This document shows positions 42,710-51,997 of a stretch of DNA of 64,000 nt, in pieces. The position numbers and the translations under genes are program-made. Below the pieces are notes generated by a model, which worked only from the letters and a program-made list of their open reading frames with translations, had not been told where the DNA came from and did not search any database. Positions within the stretch are counted from its first letter, which is position 1. Every line of letters begins with the position of its first letter. The DNA comes from Nodosilinea sp. E11 (GTDB lineage: Bacteria > Cyanobacteriota > Cyanobacteriia > Phormidesmidales > Phormidesmidaceae). The stretch covers positions 3,094,001 through 3,158,000 of the forward strand of contig NZ_CP136520.1 in the NCBI RefSeq assembly GCF_032813545.1, in the 5' to 3' direction.

Positions 42710-44632
42710 ATGAACGCTTCTGTAGAGTTTTTAGATGAATACGATGTCGTCGTCGTGGGGGCGGGCCACTCTGGCTGTGAAGCAGCCCTGGCCTCGGCGC
42801 GGCTAGGCTGCCGCACGTTGCTAATTACCCTCAACCTCGACAAAATTGCCTGGCAGCCCTGTAACCCTGCCGTTGGTGGCCCCGCCAAGTCGCAGCTCAC
42901 CCACGAGGTCGATGCCTTAGGGGGCGAAATTGGCAAAATGGCCGATCGCACCTACCTACAAAAGCGCGTGCTCAATAGCTCACGCGGTCCCGCCGTGTGG
43001 GCCTTGCGGGCGCAGACCGACAAGCGTGAATACGCCACCGTGATGAAAACCATCGTCGAAAACCAGGAAAATCTGGTGATCCGCGAGGGCATGGTGACCG
43101 ACCTGGTGCTCGGCCCCAACGACGAAGTCATCGGGGTTGAAACCTACTTTGGTATGGCTTTTAAGTGCAAAGCTGTAATTTTGACCACCGGCACCTTTTT
43201 GGGTGGCACGATCTGGATTGGGGCCAAATCGATGGCGGCGGGCCGAGCGGGCGAATTTGCTGCCACTGGGTTAACTGATACCCTCAACCGCCTGGGCTTT
43301 GAGACCGGGCGGCTGAAGACGGGCACTCCAGCCCGGGTCGATCGCCGCTCGATCAACTTTGACGCGCTAGAACCTCAGCCCGGTGACGAAGACGTGCGTT
43401 GGTTTAGCTTTGACCCCGAGGCCTGGGTCGAGCGTGAGCAAATGCCCTGTCACCTCACCCGCACCACCGCAGAGACTCACCAGCTGATTCGCGACAACCT
43501 GCACCTGTCGCCGATCTACGGCGGCTGGGTCGACTCTAAAGGCCCCCGCTACTGCCCTAGCATCGAAGACAAAATCGTTCGCTTTGCCGACAAAGACAGC
43601 CACCAGATTTTTCTAGAACCCGAAGGGCGCGACATTCCTGAGATCTATGTGCAGGGCTTTTCTACTGGCCTACCTGAGACGTTGCAGCTGGCGATGCTGC
43701 GCACCCTGCCAGGGCTAGAGCGCTGCACCATGCTGCGCCCTGCCTACGCTGTGGAGTATGACTATCTGCCCGCTACCCAGTGCTACCCGACCATGATGAC
43801 CAAGCGCGTCGAGGGGCTATTTTGTGCGGGCCAGGTGAATGGCACCACCGGCTATGAGGAGGCGGCGGCCCAGGGCTTTGTGGCCGGGGTAAATGCGGCC
43901 CGACTGGTGCGGGGGCAAGAGCTACTGGTGCTGCCCCGCGAAGGCAGCTACATTGGTACCCTGCTCGATGACCTCTGCACCAAAGACCTGCGAGAACCCT
44001 ACCGGATGCTAACCTCGCGCTCTGAGTATCGGCTGCTGCTGCGATCGGACAATGCCGATCAGCGCCTCACTCCCCTGGGTCGAGAGATTGGGCTCATTGA
44101 CGATCGCCGTTGGGAGACGTTTACCGACAAATATGCCAACATTGCCGCCGAAAAAGAGCGCCTGCACGTCACTCGTATCAAAGAGCATGATGCCCTCGGC
44201 CAGCAAATTGCGGCGGATACCGATCAGCGCATCAAAGGCTCGATTACCCTATCCGATTTGTTACGACGTCCTGGTTTTCACTACGGGACGCTAGAACACT
44301 ATGGGTTGGGCCATGGCGATCTGCTGCGGGAAGAGAAAGAAGGAGCCGAGATCGATATCAAGTACTCGGGCTATATTCAGCGACAGCAGAACCAAATTGA
44401 TCAGGTGGCTAAAAACACTAACCGCAAACTGCCCGAATCGTTGGACTACATGACCATAGAAACCCTCTCTAAAGAGGCGCGAGAAAAACTGAACCAGATT
44501 AAGCCTCTCACCATTGGCCAAGCCTCGCGCATTGGCGGTGTCAACCCCGCCGATGTGAATGCGCTGCTGGTGTATTTGGAGATGCGATCGCGCCGCGATC
44601 ACTTACCTGAGCCTGTCGGTGCAAAACCCTAA
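42710..44632 (+). CDS. mnmG: tRNA uridine 5-carboxymethylaminomethyl modification enzyme
   Basis: 640 residues, standard MnmG/GidA length. The FAD Rossmann motif [20 protein letters not shown] is at about residues 14-33. [20 protein letters not shown] and [20 protein letters not shown] are family signatures. The C-terminal helical domain ends [12 protein letters not shown]. With MnmE it installs the cmnm5 group at the wobble uridine (U34) of certain tRNAs. The catalytic Cys region PCHLTRTT is present. The start [20 protein letters not shown] is typical. It is convergent with the fructosamine kinase gene, 8 bases from its end. Confidence 0.97.
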   Translation: MNASVEFLDEYDVVVVGAGHSGCEAALASARLGCRTLLITLNLDKIAWQPCNPAVGGPAKSQLTHEVDALGGEIGKMADRTYLQKRVLNSSRGPAVWALRAQTDKREYATVMKTIVENQENLVIREGMVTDLVLGPNDEVIGVETYFGMAFKCKAVILTTGTFLGGTIWIGAKSMAAGRAGEFAATGLTDTLNRLGFETGRLKTGTPARVDRRSINFDALEPQPGDEDVRWFSFDPEAWVEREQMPCHLTRTTAETHQLIRDNLHLSPIYGGWVDSKGPRYCPSIEDKIVRFADKDSHQIFLEPEGRDIPEIYVQGFSTGLPETLQLAMLRTLPGLERCTMLRPAYAVEYDYLPATQCYPTMMTKRVEGLFCAGQVNGTTGYEEAAAQGFVAGVNAARLVRGQELLVLPREGSYIGTLLDDLCTKDLREPYRMLTSRSEYRLLLRSDNADQRLTPLGREIGLIDDRRWETFTDKYANIAAEKERLHVTRIKEHDALGQQIAADTDQRIKGSITLSDLLRRPGFHYGTLEHYGLGHGDLLREEKEGAEIDIKYSGYIQRQQNQIDQVAKNTNRKLPESLDYMTIETLSKEAREKLNQIKPLTIGQASRIGGVNPADVNALLVYLEMRSRRDHLPEPVGAKP

Positions 44633-44640
44633 GCAGCTGA

Positions 44641-45501
44641 CTAGCGCAGCAGCTGGTCGATCATCCGATTGGCCTGGGCTTCGTAGCTGCCGCCAAACAA
44701 ATTGAAGTGGTTAATGACGTGATACAGGTTGTACAAAATTTTGCGGGTAGCGTAGCCTCCCTCTAAGGGGTAGGCTGCATTGTAAGCGCGATAAAACGCC
44801 TCCGGGAAGCGGCCAAACAGCTCGGTCATGGCCAGATCGACTTCGCGATCGCCATAGTAAGTCGCCGGATCTAAAATCACCGGTTCACCCTCGGCAGTCA
44901 CTGCCGCATTGCCCGACCACAGGTCGCCATGCACCAAGGCTGGAGCTGGGTGGTGACTAGCTAACAAATCGGGGAGCGCCATCAGCAGCTCGTGCTGTCG
45001 CGGAAACCGCCCGCCGCGACGACCCGCCAGGCGAAACTGGTGGCGCAGACGCTGTTCTCGGTAAAACTCCAGCCAGGTCTCAGTCCAGGGGTTGGGCTGG
45101 GGGGTAGCCCCAATGGTGTTAGTTTGCCGCCAGCCAAAGCCTTGGTCGCTCGTGACCCGGTGCATAGCAGCTAGAGCGCTGCCCATCGGCCCCCAGGCCT
45201 CGCCACTGCCGCCCAGGTCGAGCCATTCCATCACGATATAGGCTGAACCATCTACGGTGCCCCAGCACAGGGGTTTGGGCACCCGAATCGTCTGGCTATC
45301 ATACATCTCGCTGAGGCCCAGGGCTTCGGCCTCAAACATAGCTACCTGCGATGCCTGGTTGAGCTTGATAAAAAACGCCTGGGCACCGTCGTTGATCTGG
45401 TAGGCCTGGTTAATGCACCCACCACTCACCGATCGCCGTTCTTGAATGGTGAAGGCTTGCCCGGTTTTGGCGCTGATATGCTGAGCGATCGCAGTCCACA
45501 T
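44641..45501 (-). CDS. Fructosamine/ketosamine-3-kinase family protein
   Basis: 286 residues, the normal length of the FN3K family, with the kinase-like fold. RRSVSGGCINQAYQI is the nucleotide loop, FIKLNQ carries the ATP-binding Lys, LVHGDLWSGNAAV is the catalytic loop with Asp and Asn, and VILDPATYYGDREVDLAMTE the metal-binding Asp. These kinases phosphorylate sugar adducts on proteins or small molecules so that the adduct falls off (deglycation). The bacterial in vivo substrate is uncertain. It lies 27 bases downstream of the M16 peptidase gene on the same strand, probably one transcript, linking two protein-quality functions. Confidence 0.93.
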   Translation of the reverse strand: MWTAIAQHISAKTGQAFTIQERRSVSGGCINQAYQINDGAQAFFIKLNQASQVAMFEAEALGLSEMYDSQTIRVPKPLCWGTVDGSAYIVMEWLDLGGSGEAWGPMGSALAAMHRVTSDQGFGWRQTNTIGATPQPNPWTETWLEFYREQRLRHQFRLAGRRGGRFPRQHELLMALPDLLASHHPAPALVHGDLWSGNAAVTAEGEPVILDPATYYGDREVDLAMTELFGRFPEAFYRAYNAAYPLEGGYATRKILYNLYHVINHFNLFGGSYEAQANRMIDQLLR

Positions 45502-45528
45502 GCTCTCCTCACCTGATGATCGATTGGC

Positions 45529-46851
45529 CTAAGCTGGGTGCACCGCGAGAACCCCGTAGGCCTCGCTCGAGAGATGGCTCTGGGCGGCCTCTAGTACCTC
45601 GTCTACGCCCAGCTGCTGAATATAGGCCGGGTAGTTGATGCCGTCGGCAATATCGCCCGTGAGGGTGTGGTAGTAGCCGTATAGCCCGGCGCGATCGCTG
45701 GGAGTTTCGTTAGCAAAGATAAACCGGTTAGCCACCTGGGTCTGAACCCGGCGCAGCTCTGTCGAACTGACCCGTTGCTGGGTCACGGTGGCAATGTGCT
45801 GAGCGATCGCTGCCTCTGCCACCTCTAAGTGCTCAGCCGGCAACTGCGCCGAGATCAGAAACGCCCCCTGGTGAGCCAGGGTCATGTTGTTGCAGCTGAT
45901 GCTAGTCACCAACTTGCGGTCTTCTCTCAAGTCGCGCACCAGGCGTGAGGTTAGCCCTCGCCCCAAAATTGAGGCCAAAATATCGAGCCCGTAGGTGTCG
46001 TCTAGCTGGGCCACGCCCGGTACTCGCCAAGCCATCACCAATCGAGCCTGGGTGAGCGAGACATCGGTATGGACCGCCCGCTGCACAGTGGTAAACGCAG
46101 GCTCTAGGTCGCCGGGCAATAGCGGCTTAAACCGCTCCATCGAATTAGACTGCGTGGCTGCTGCCGCCGTGGCTCTCTCGGCCATAGCTCGCTCAAAGCC
46201 TTCTGCCACTGTTGCAATCAACGTCTCGACGGGTAGGTTGCCCACCGCGATCGCCGTCATGCTCTGGGGCTGGTACCAGGTGCTATGAAACTCACGCATT
46301 TGCTGGGCAGTTAGCCCCTCCACCACCGCTGCTGGCCCTAGCACCGGCCGGTGGTAGGGTAGACGCTCAAACACCAGCTCCATGGTGCGGGCGTAGTTGC
46401 GGCGACGCGGGTTGTCGTCGGCCCGGCGAATTTCTTCTAAAATGACGGGGCGTTCTCGCTCAAAGTCTTCGTCGCTAAGGCGGGGAGCCATCACCATCTG
46501 AATTTGCAGGGGTGCTAGAGCGGCAAAATCTTGCGGTGCCGTAGTGACGTAGTACTGGGTGTAGTCTTGGCTGGTTGCGGCATTGGTAAAGGCCCCTCGA
46601 TCCTCGACCCGGCGCTCAAACTCGCCGCACTGAAGTTGCTGAGTGCCCTTGAAGATCATGTGCTCTAGAAAGTGAGCCATCCCGTTGATGGCATCGCTTT
46701 CCACTGCCGAACCCACTCGCAGCCACAGGCTTAGATTGACCACATCTAACGGCATTTGCTCAGCAATCACGGTCAATCCGTTGGGCAGACGGCGAATCGT
46801 AGGCGACACCAGACGAGAAGGCAGATCAGCGGTCGCAGCGAGCAAAGCCAT
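45529..46851 (-). CDS. M16 family zinc metallopeptidase (processing-protease-like)
   Basis: 440 residues. The inverted zinc motif HFLEH in MAHFLEHMIFKGT is intact in the N-terminal half, with the third ligand Glu in the ERPVILEEIRRADDNPR helix region. The C-terminal half is the structurally similar inactive M16C domain (RLVMAWRVPGVAQLDDTYGL, LREDRKLVTSISCNNM). Such enzymes cleave short peptides, signal or transit peptides in a closed chamber. Cyanobacteria often carry a tandem pair of M16 genes; only one is here, so it may work as a homodimer. No signal peptide. It is upstream of the fructosamine kinase gene. Confidence 0.93.
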   Translation of the reverse strand: MALLAATADLPSRLVSPTIRRLPNGLTVIAEQMPLDVVNLSLWLRVGSAVESDAINGMAHFLEHMIFKGTQQLQCGEFERRVEDRGAFTNAATSQDYTQYYVTTAPQDFAALAPLQIQMVMAPRLSDEDFERERPVILEEIRRADDNPRRRNYARTMELVFERLPYHRPVLGPAAVVEGLTAQQMREFHSTWYQPQSMTAIAVGNLPVETLIATVAEGFERAMAERATAAAATQSNSMERFKPLLPGDLEPAFTTVQRAVHTDVSLTQARLVMAWRVPGVAQLDDTYGLDILASILGRGLTSRLVRDLREDRKLVTSISCNNMTLAHQGAFLISAQLPAEHLEVAEAAIAQHIATVTQQRVSSTELRRVQTQVANRFIFANETPSDRAGLYGYYHTLTGDIADGINYPAYIQQLGVDEVLEAAQSHLSSEAYGVLAVHPA

Positions 46852-47094
46852 AGAAATAATTAGGACCCTGGCAAAACGTTAAGCTTCGAATATCTTAACG
46901 ACTGAATCGCCTGGCTGGGAAAATCTGCCGGATTCTGCCCAGGTCTGGTTGAGCGCGAACCGGCGATCGCCAGCCTGAAAAGAGATTGAATTGGGGCATT
47001 GTTCTGTGAATGGGGCACAATCCTAGAACTAAATGATTCATAAGTCTGAAAGTATTGTAGATTCCTGGTATGCGGACTGTTCCGGGGAGGTTAC
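46852..47094. other. Divergent gap with small inverted repeat
   Basis: CGTTAAG (46878-46884) and CTTAACG (46894-46900) form an inverted repeat with a 9-base spacer close to the M16 start, a candidate operator. No gene is seen in the gap. Confidence 0.3.
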
Positions 47095-47811
47095 ATGGGA
47101 ACCTGGATAAAAGAGACAGACATTGCGATTTACCTAATGCAGGGAGGTTATTGGATCTCTCGCATCACCAAGTATCCCTCTACCAGCAACCCTAAGGAGC
47201 AGGTAGTCAATATTGGCAGTCTTAAAACGTGGTTTTTGCGGGACGATTATCCCCGTGCCATGACTGTGTCCATTGGCACGGGTGCGCCAGAACCTCAGCC
47301 TATGCCGCCACCGCCGCCACCGCCGCCGCCTTCTACAGGCAACACCATTAACGCTGCCGGGCTAGAGATTATTAAGGGGTTTGAAGGGCTGGGCCTCACA
47401 GCCTACCCCGACCCTGGTACTGGGGGAGAGCCTTGGACTATTGGCTATGGCCACACCTCGGCAGCGGGGCCGCCCCAAGTCTTTCCAGGGCTCACCATCA
47501 CCCGTGCTGAGGCCGAAGATATTCTCAAGCGTGACCTTACTAAATACGAAAAGGCGGTCGCTACTGCCGTCACTCGCCCGCTGACCAGTGACCAGTTTTC
47601 GGCCCTGGTGTCGTTTACCTTTAACGTTGGCGCGGGCAACCTTCAGGCGTCGACGTTGCTGAAAAAAGTCAATGCTGGCGATTTCGCGGGAGCAGCTGAG
47701 GAGTTTGGTCGCTGGGTCTATGCGGGGGGGAATGTGATGCCCGGTTTACAGCGGCGGCGGCGCGCCGAGCGGGCGCTATTTCGCAGCGAAAACTGGCGAC
47801 AGTTCCTGTAG
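47095..47811 (+). CDS. Phage-type lysozyme (GH24) with N-terminal extra domain
   Basis: 238 residues. Residues 1-65 (MGTWIKETDIAIYLMQGGYW...) are a small domain of unknown role. Residues 66-85 are a Pro-rich linker with about nine prolines in a row. Residues ~88-235 are a T4-like glycoside hydrolase 24 domain. Its catalytic Glu lies in IKGFEGLGLTAYPDPG with Asp eight residues on; the Thr of WTIGYGHTS lies eight residues after the Asp, where T4 lysozyme has five. The end RRRRAERALFRS is typical. It cleaves peptidoglycan. No signal peptide is seen and no other phage gene adjoins it, so it may be a domesticated endolysin; export might need a holin-like or signal-arrest route. The ATG at 47095 has GGGGAGG upstream. 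Confidence 0.9.
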   Translation: MGTWIKETDIAIYLMQGGYWISRITKYPSTSNPKEQVVNIGSLKTWFLRDDYPRAMTVSIGTGAPEPQPMPPPPPPPPPSTGNTINAAGLEIIKGFEGLGLTAYPDPGTGGEPWTIGYGHTSAAGPPQVFPGLTITRAEAEDILKRDLTKYEKAVATAVTRPLTSDQFSALVSFTFNVGAGNLQASTLLKKVNAGDFAGAAEEFGRWVYAGGNVMPGLQRRRRAERALFRSENWRQFL

Positions 47812-48144
47812 GGTTGCATAATTTTTCGGCAACACTGCAAAATACGGTGTGGATCTGGGGGCAGCCCAAGGGGGGCTAGGTGTGCGCCGATAAAATGCGA
47901 ATATTAGGTATAGCTGTAGCCAGGCCGGTTAAGTCATTTTCCCTAAGCACGTTCGAACGTGCTTAGGGTGCTGGATGGCCTAACCCAGGTGACTATGGCT
48001 ATATCGGACAAGCTAAAAAGCATTAAGAGCTGTGAATCTGTACGGCAGTCCGTGGTCTCATGCTGGGAAAAATAAATGGGAGAAGCTTAGGGTGGTAGTG
48101 CAGCATGTCCCGCTCGGGCTGCTTTTTCTCCCAGAGCTGAGTCT
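47812..48144. other. Intergenic region carrying a MITE
   Basis: Between the lysozyme and the GGDEF/EAL gene. Apart from the MITE at 47909-48003 nothing gene-like is seen; the last ~100 bases should hold the promoter of the downstream gene. Confidence 0.5.
47909..48003. repeat. Hairpin MITE, family 1, copy 2
   Basis: A 95-bp element with ends TATAGC and GCTATA. Its centre is the perfect palindrome CCCTAAGCACGTTC with its complement (47941-47968). The right arm, read on the minus strand, shares CACCTGGGTTAGG and CATCCAG with copy 1 at 41100-41201. The two copies are inverted relative to each other and bracket 6.7 kb. Confidence 0.82.
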
Positions 48145-51100
48145 ATGACCGATGACTGGCCACCAAGTTGCCCCTATGCTTTAACGCCTCTTGTCAGCGA
48201 TCGCAATGCAGAGCCGGTCAATAGCCAAATGGTTACTTTTCAGGCATCAGAACAACATTTTCAAGCCGTACTTAAGACTATGGCCCTAGCTGGGCTAGTC
48301 GTTGATCCTGAAGGCACAATTTTGCTCTGCAATGACTACCTGTTGAGTCTCACAGGGTGGCAGCGCCACGAGGTGGTTGGGGGCAACTGGCTGGACTTGT
48401 TTATTCCTCTCGAAGACCAGCAGCCCTTGCGGGTATTGTTTGAAGCCGCCATGGCTCGGGGTGAAAGCATCGCTCAGCACGAACATGAAATTGTCACCCG
48501 CAGTGGCGATCGCCGCCTGATGGCCTGGAACAACACCCTACGGACTCACCCAGACGGCACTGTTCACAGCATGACCAGCATTGGTCAAGACATTACCAAT
48601 CAGCGCCGGGCTGAACAGCTCTCCCAAGCCAGCGAAGCGCGACTGCGGCAGTTTACGACCAACTTGCCGGGAGGTCTCATTTGCCACGTTTCCTGCCCTT
48701 CAGGAGTAGAGGAGATTGTATACATCAGCCAGGGGTGTGCTGAGCTTTGGGAATTGTCGGTTGAGCAACTTCATGCGCAGCCCCATCTGCTGTGGGAGGC
48801 TATTCATCTGGGCGATCGCAGTAGATTGCAGAGCCTACTGCACCAGTCTGCTGTGTCCCTAGCCCCCTGGTTTGGCGAATGGCGCATTGTTGCGCCCTCG
48901 GGGCGGCAAAAGTGGCTCCAGGGTATGGGGCGATTGGCTCGTCTGGCTGACAACCGCATCGCCTGGGATACGATGGTGCTCGATGTGAGCGATCGCAAAC
49001 AGGCCGAGCAGGTGTTAGTCCACACCAGTCAGCAGATGCAGGCCTTTATCGACAACACCCCGGCCCTGGTTAGCCTGTTTGATGCCACTGGGCGCTACCT
49101 GCGCGTTAACCAAGCCACCGCTGACCAATTTGGCCTCAGCCCTGAGGAAATGGCTGGCCAGCAGTTTGCCGATCTGCTGCCGCCCTCGGCTCACAACACC
49201 TTTATGCAGCGGGTGCAGCAGATTGTGGCCACCCAAACCCCCATCACCGTTAAAGATTCGCTGTATCTAGAGGGACAGCGCAAGGTGTTTAGCTCGGTGC
49301 TATTTCCGGTCAGCACTGGGGAAGATGGCATTTTAATCTTGGGTTCAGTCGCGACCGACGTCACTCCCCTGGTTGACGCTCAAGAGGCCCTGCGCCGCCA
49401 GGCCAAAGAAGAACGCCTGATTCGCACCATTACTCAGCACATTCATCAATCGCTAGATCTCGACCAAATTTTGCAGACTACGGTATCTGAGATCAGGCAG
49501 TTTTTACAAACCGATCGGGTGCTGATCTATCGTTTGAACCCCAATGGTAGTGGCACCATGGTCGTCGAAGCGGTGCTGCCGCCTTGGACCGCTATCCTCG
49601 GCAAGACGATTGAAGATACCTGCTTGATCAACAACCCCACCCTGGTAGAACAGTATCGTCAGGGGCGCACCCACCACACCGACACGGTTCATGGGGCTAG
49701 CATTAACCCCTGCTATCGCGATTTGCTGGTGGGGTTTCAAGTGCAGGCCAACCTGGTGGTGCCGATCAACTGCGGCGGCGACCTGTGGGGGCTGCTGTGT
49801 GTGCATCACTGTCGCGGCCCTCGGCAGTGGCAGCCCAAGGAAATTTCTCTGGCCAGCCAACTCGCTGACCAGGTTGCGATTGCTCTCCAGCAGAGTCAGT
49901 TATTGACTCAAACTGCTGTGCTGGCCCAGCAAGAAAAGCTGCTCAACGATATCATTAGCGCCATTAGCGACAGCTCAGATTTGGCGGCCCTGCTACAACG
50001 GACCGCTGACAAGATGTTGCATACCTTTAACGCTAGCCGCAGCATGGTGATTCTCTGTCAGAGCACCGATACCGAACTGGAGCATACCGCCACCGCCACC
50101 GTCTCTGGCTACCAAGATCTTAAACATCAGGTGATTCCGATTGAGGGCAATCCCCACGCCCAGAAAATCTTAGCTGAGGAAGCGCCAGTGGTGGTCGATG
50201 ACGTGACCCAATCACCTGATTTGGCCCCCATGCTGCCCCTGGCCCAGTCGCTAGAAATTGGGGCTATTTTAGCCGTTTCTATCCGCTATCGGGGCGTTGT
50301 CAAAGGTATTCTCAGCGTGCACCAGTGCGCTGGCCCCCGCGTCTGGAGTGAGGCTGAAATCAAGCTGATTAAGCGCCTGGCCGATCATTTGGCGATCGCC
50401 ATTCACCAGGCCGAATTATATGCCCAGGCTCAGACCGAGCTAGCTGAACGCAAACGTCTCGAAGCACAACTCCGCTACGATGCCTCCCACGATCGCCTCA
50501 CCGGCCTGCCCAATCGAGTTCTGTTTACAGAACGGTTGACCGATGCCCTGGCGCTGCTACACGAGCGTTGCCATCAACATCCTGGCCTCAGCGATTCAAC
50601 CTTGGCAGATCGCCTACCCTCCGACCTTGAAGCCGAGTGCTGCTCTCAGCAATTTGCGGTGCTGTTTTTAGATCTAGATCGCTTTAAGGTAATCAACGAT
50701 AGTCTCGGTCATGCCATTGGCGACCAGCTCCTGCAGGTGGTGGCCCAGCGGCTACAAACCTGCTTGCGCCCGGTAGATGTAGCGGCCCGTTTGGGGGGTG
50801 ACGAGTTTGTGGTGTTGCTGACTGACCTCAGCGATGCCACCGTAGCGATTCACCTGGCTCAGCGAATTCATGCCATTCTCGAAGCCCCCGTGCTGTTGGA
50901 GGGCCATGAGGTGTTTGTGCATGCCAGCATTGGTATTGCCCTCAGCGCTAATACCTACACTGACCCCAACCAGGTGCTGCGCGACGCCGACATCGCCATG
51001 TACAAAGCCAAGGGCAGCAACCGTGAGTACGCCATCTTTAACGCCCCCATGCACACCCTAGTGGTGCAGCAAATGGAGTTGGAAAACGACCTGCGCCGCG

Positions 51101-51951
51101 CTCTCGAACGCGATGAACTGCGGCTGCATTACCAACCCATTATTGACTTGGCCACCAGCCAGGTGCAGGGGTTTGAGGCCCTAGTGCGCTGGCAACATCC
51201 TCGGCGAGGGCTGGTGTCGCCTCTCGAGTTTATTCCCATGGCCGAGAATACTGGGTTGATTACCCTGCTTGATCTGTGGACCTTGAATGAAGCCTGTCGT
51301 CAGCTCAGCCAGTGGCGCGATCGCTTTGCCCACAGCCGTCAGCTGGCCTTAAATGTCAACCTTTCCGGCAAGCAGTTTGTGCGCCCTGACCTGATTCAGC
51401 AGATCGACGCCGCCTTGGCCCGCAACGGTATCCAGGGGCAGCACCTCAAGATTGAAATTACCGAGAGCGTGCTGATTCAAAATGCTCAGCTGGCGATCGA
51501 TCTGCTCAAGCAGCTGCGTCAGCGCCACATTCAGGTATGTATGGATGACTTTGGCACCGGCTATTCGTCGCTGAGCTACTTGCACCGCTTTCCCATCGAC
51601 ATTCTCAAAATTGATAAGTCGTTTATCACCAATTTGCACAGCCCGAACCCCTGTCCGGGTGACTACGAAATTGTCAAAGCGATTCTGAGTTTGGCTACTA
51701 GCCTGAATCTCTCGGTGGTGGCTGAAGGTATCGAGACCGTCGAACAAATGCGTTATCTGCAAATGAACCATTGCCAGGGGGGGCAGGGTTACTATTTCTC
51801 GAAGCCCATGGCCGTAGCCGCCGCCACAGAGTTCATTGCTCAACTCAAGCCAGCGGCGATCTCAGTGGATGCCGCTTACCCTGAGCCTTCTGGGCTGATT
51901 TATAGCAAATCCGAATGGCATAACCCCGATGCTCAAGCAGCCAACCCGTAG
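48145..51951 (+). CDS. PAS/GAF sensor with GGDEF and EAL domains (c-di-GMP turnover)
   Basis: 1268 residues, soluble. Three PAS-like domains lie at about 30-155, 165-290 and 295-420 (QHFQAVLKTMALAGLVVDPE, MQAFIDNTPALVSLFDATGR). Two GAF domains lie at about 430-590 and 610-770; VLIYRLNPNGSGTMVVEAVL is the phytochrome-like first one, without an obvious chromophore Cys. A GGDEF domain follows with intact GGDEF at residues 884-888, then an EAL domain with EAL at 1011-1013 and DDFGTGYSSL. Both catalytic motifs are intact, so it could make and break c-di-GMP with inputs choosing between them. In cyanobacteria c-di-GMP controls motility and aggregation, in keeping with the nearby hmp locus. The stop TAG at 51949-51951 lies inside a palindromic repeat. 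Confidence 0.95.
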   Translation: MTDDWPPSCPYALTPLVSDRNAEPVNSQMVTFQASEQHFQAVLKTMALAGLVVDPEGTILLCNDYLLSLTGWQRHEVVGGNWLDLFIPLEDQQPLRVLFEAAMARGESIAQHEHEIVTRSGDRRLMAWNNTLRTHPDGTVHSMTSIGQDITNQRRAEQLSQASEARLRQFTTNLPGGLICHVSCPSGVEEIVYISQGCAELWELSVEQLHAQPHLLWEAIHLGDRSRLQSLLHQSAVSLAPWFGEWRIVAPSGRQKWLQGMGRLARLADNRIAWDTMVLDVSDRKQAEQVLVHTSQQMQAFIDNTPALVSLFDATGRYLRVNQATADQFGLSPEEMAGQQFADLLPPSAHNTFMQRVQQIVATQTPITVKDSLYLEGQRKVFSSVLFPVSTGEDGILILGSVATDVTPLVDAQEALRRQAKEERLIRTITQHIHQSLDLDQILQTTVSEIRQFLQTDRVLIYRLNPNGSGTMVVEAVLPPWTAILGKTIEDTCLINNPTLVEQYRQGRTHHTDTVHGASINPCYRDLLVGFQVQANLVVPINCGGDLWGLLCVHHCRGPRQWQPKEISLASQLADQVAIALQQSQLLTQTAVLAQQEKLLNDIISAISDSSDLAALLQRTADKMLHTFNASRSMVILCQSTDTELEHTATATVSGYQDLKHQVIPIEGNPHAQKILAEEAPVVVDDVTQSPDLAPMLPLAQSLEIGAILAVSIRYRGVVKGILSVHQCAGPRVWSEAEIKLIKRLADHLAIAIHQAELYAQAQTELAERKRLEAQLRYDASHDRLTGLPNRVLFTERLTDALALLHERCHQHPGLSDSTLADRLPSDLEAECCSQQFAVLFLDLDRFKVINDSLGHAIGDQLLQVVAQRLQTCLRPVDVAARLGGDEFVVLLTDLSDATVAIHLAQRIHAILEAPVLLEGHEVFVHASIGIALSANTYTDPNQVLRDADIAMYKAKGSNREYAIFNAPMHTLVVQQMELENDLRRALERDELRLHYQPIIDLATSQVQGFEALVRWQHPRRGLVSPLEFIPMAENTGLITLLDLWTLNEACRQLSQWRDRFAHSRQLALNVNLSGKQFVRPDLIQQIDAALARNGIQGQHLKIEITESVLIQNAQLAIDLLKQLRQRHIQVCMDDFGTGYSSLSYLHRFPIDILKIDKSFITNLHSPNPCPGDYEIVKAILSLATSLNLSVVAEGIETVEQMRYLQMNHCQGGQGYYFSKPMAVAAATEFIAQLKPAAISVDAAYPEPSGLIYSKSEWHNPDAQAANP

Positions 51952-51982
51952 GGACGCATAGTCTATGCCCTACTAAATCGGG
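51948..51982. repeat. Palindromic repeat, family 2, copy 2 (overlaps stop codon)
   Basis: GTAGGG-N2-GCATA pairs with TATGCCCTAC (51948-51973), with a two-base bulge, and is followed by AAATCGGGGGT, the same sequence that follows the core of the repeat at 9570-9598. The first bases provide the TAG that ends the GGDEF/EAL reading frame. Confidence 0.7.
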
Positions 51983-51997
51983 GGTGAATCATCCAGG

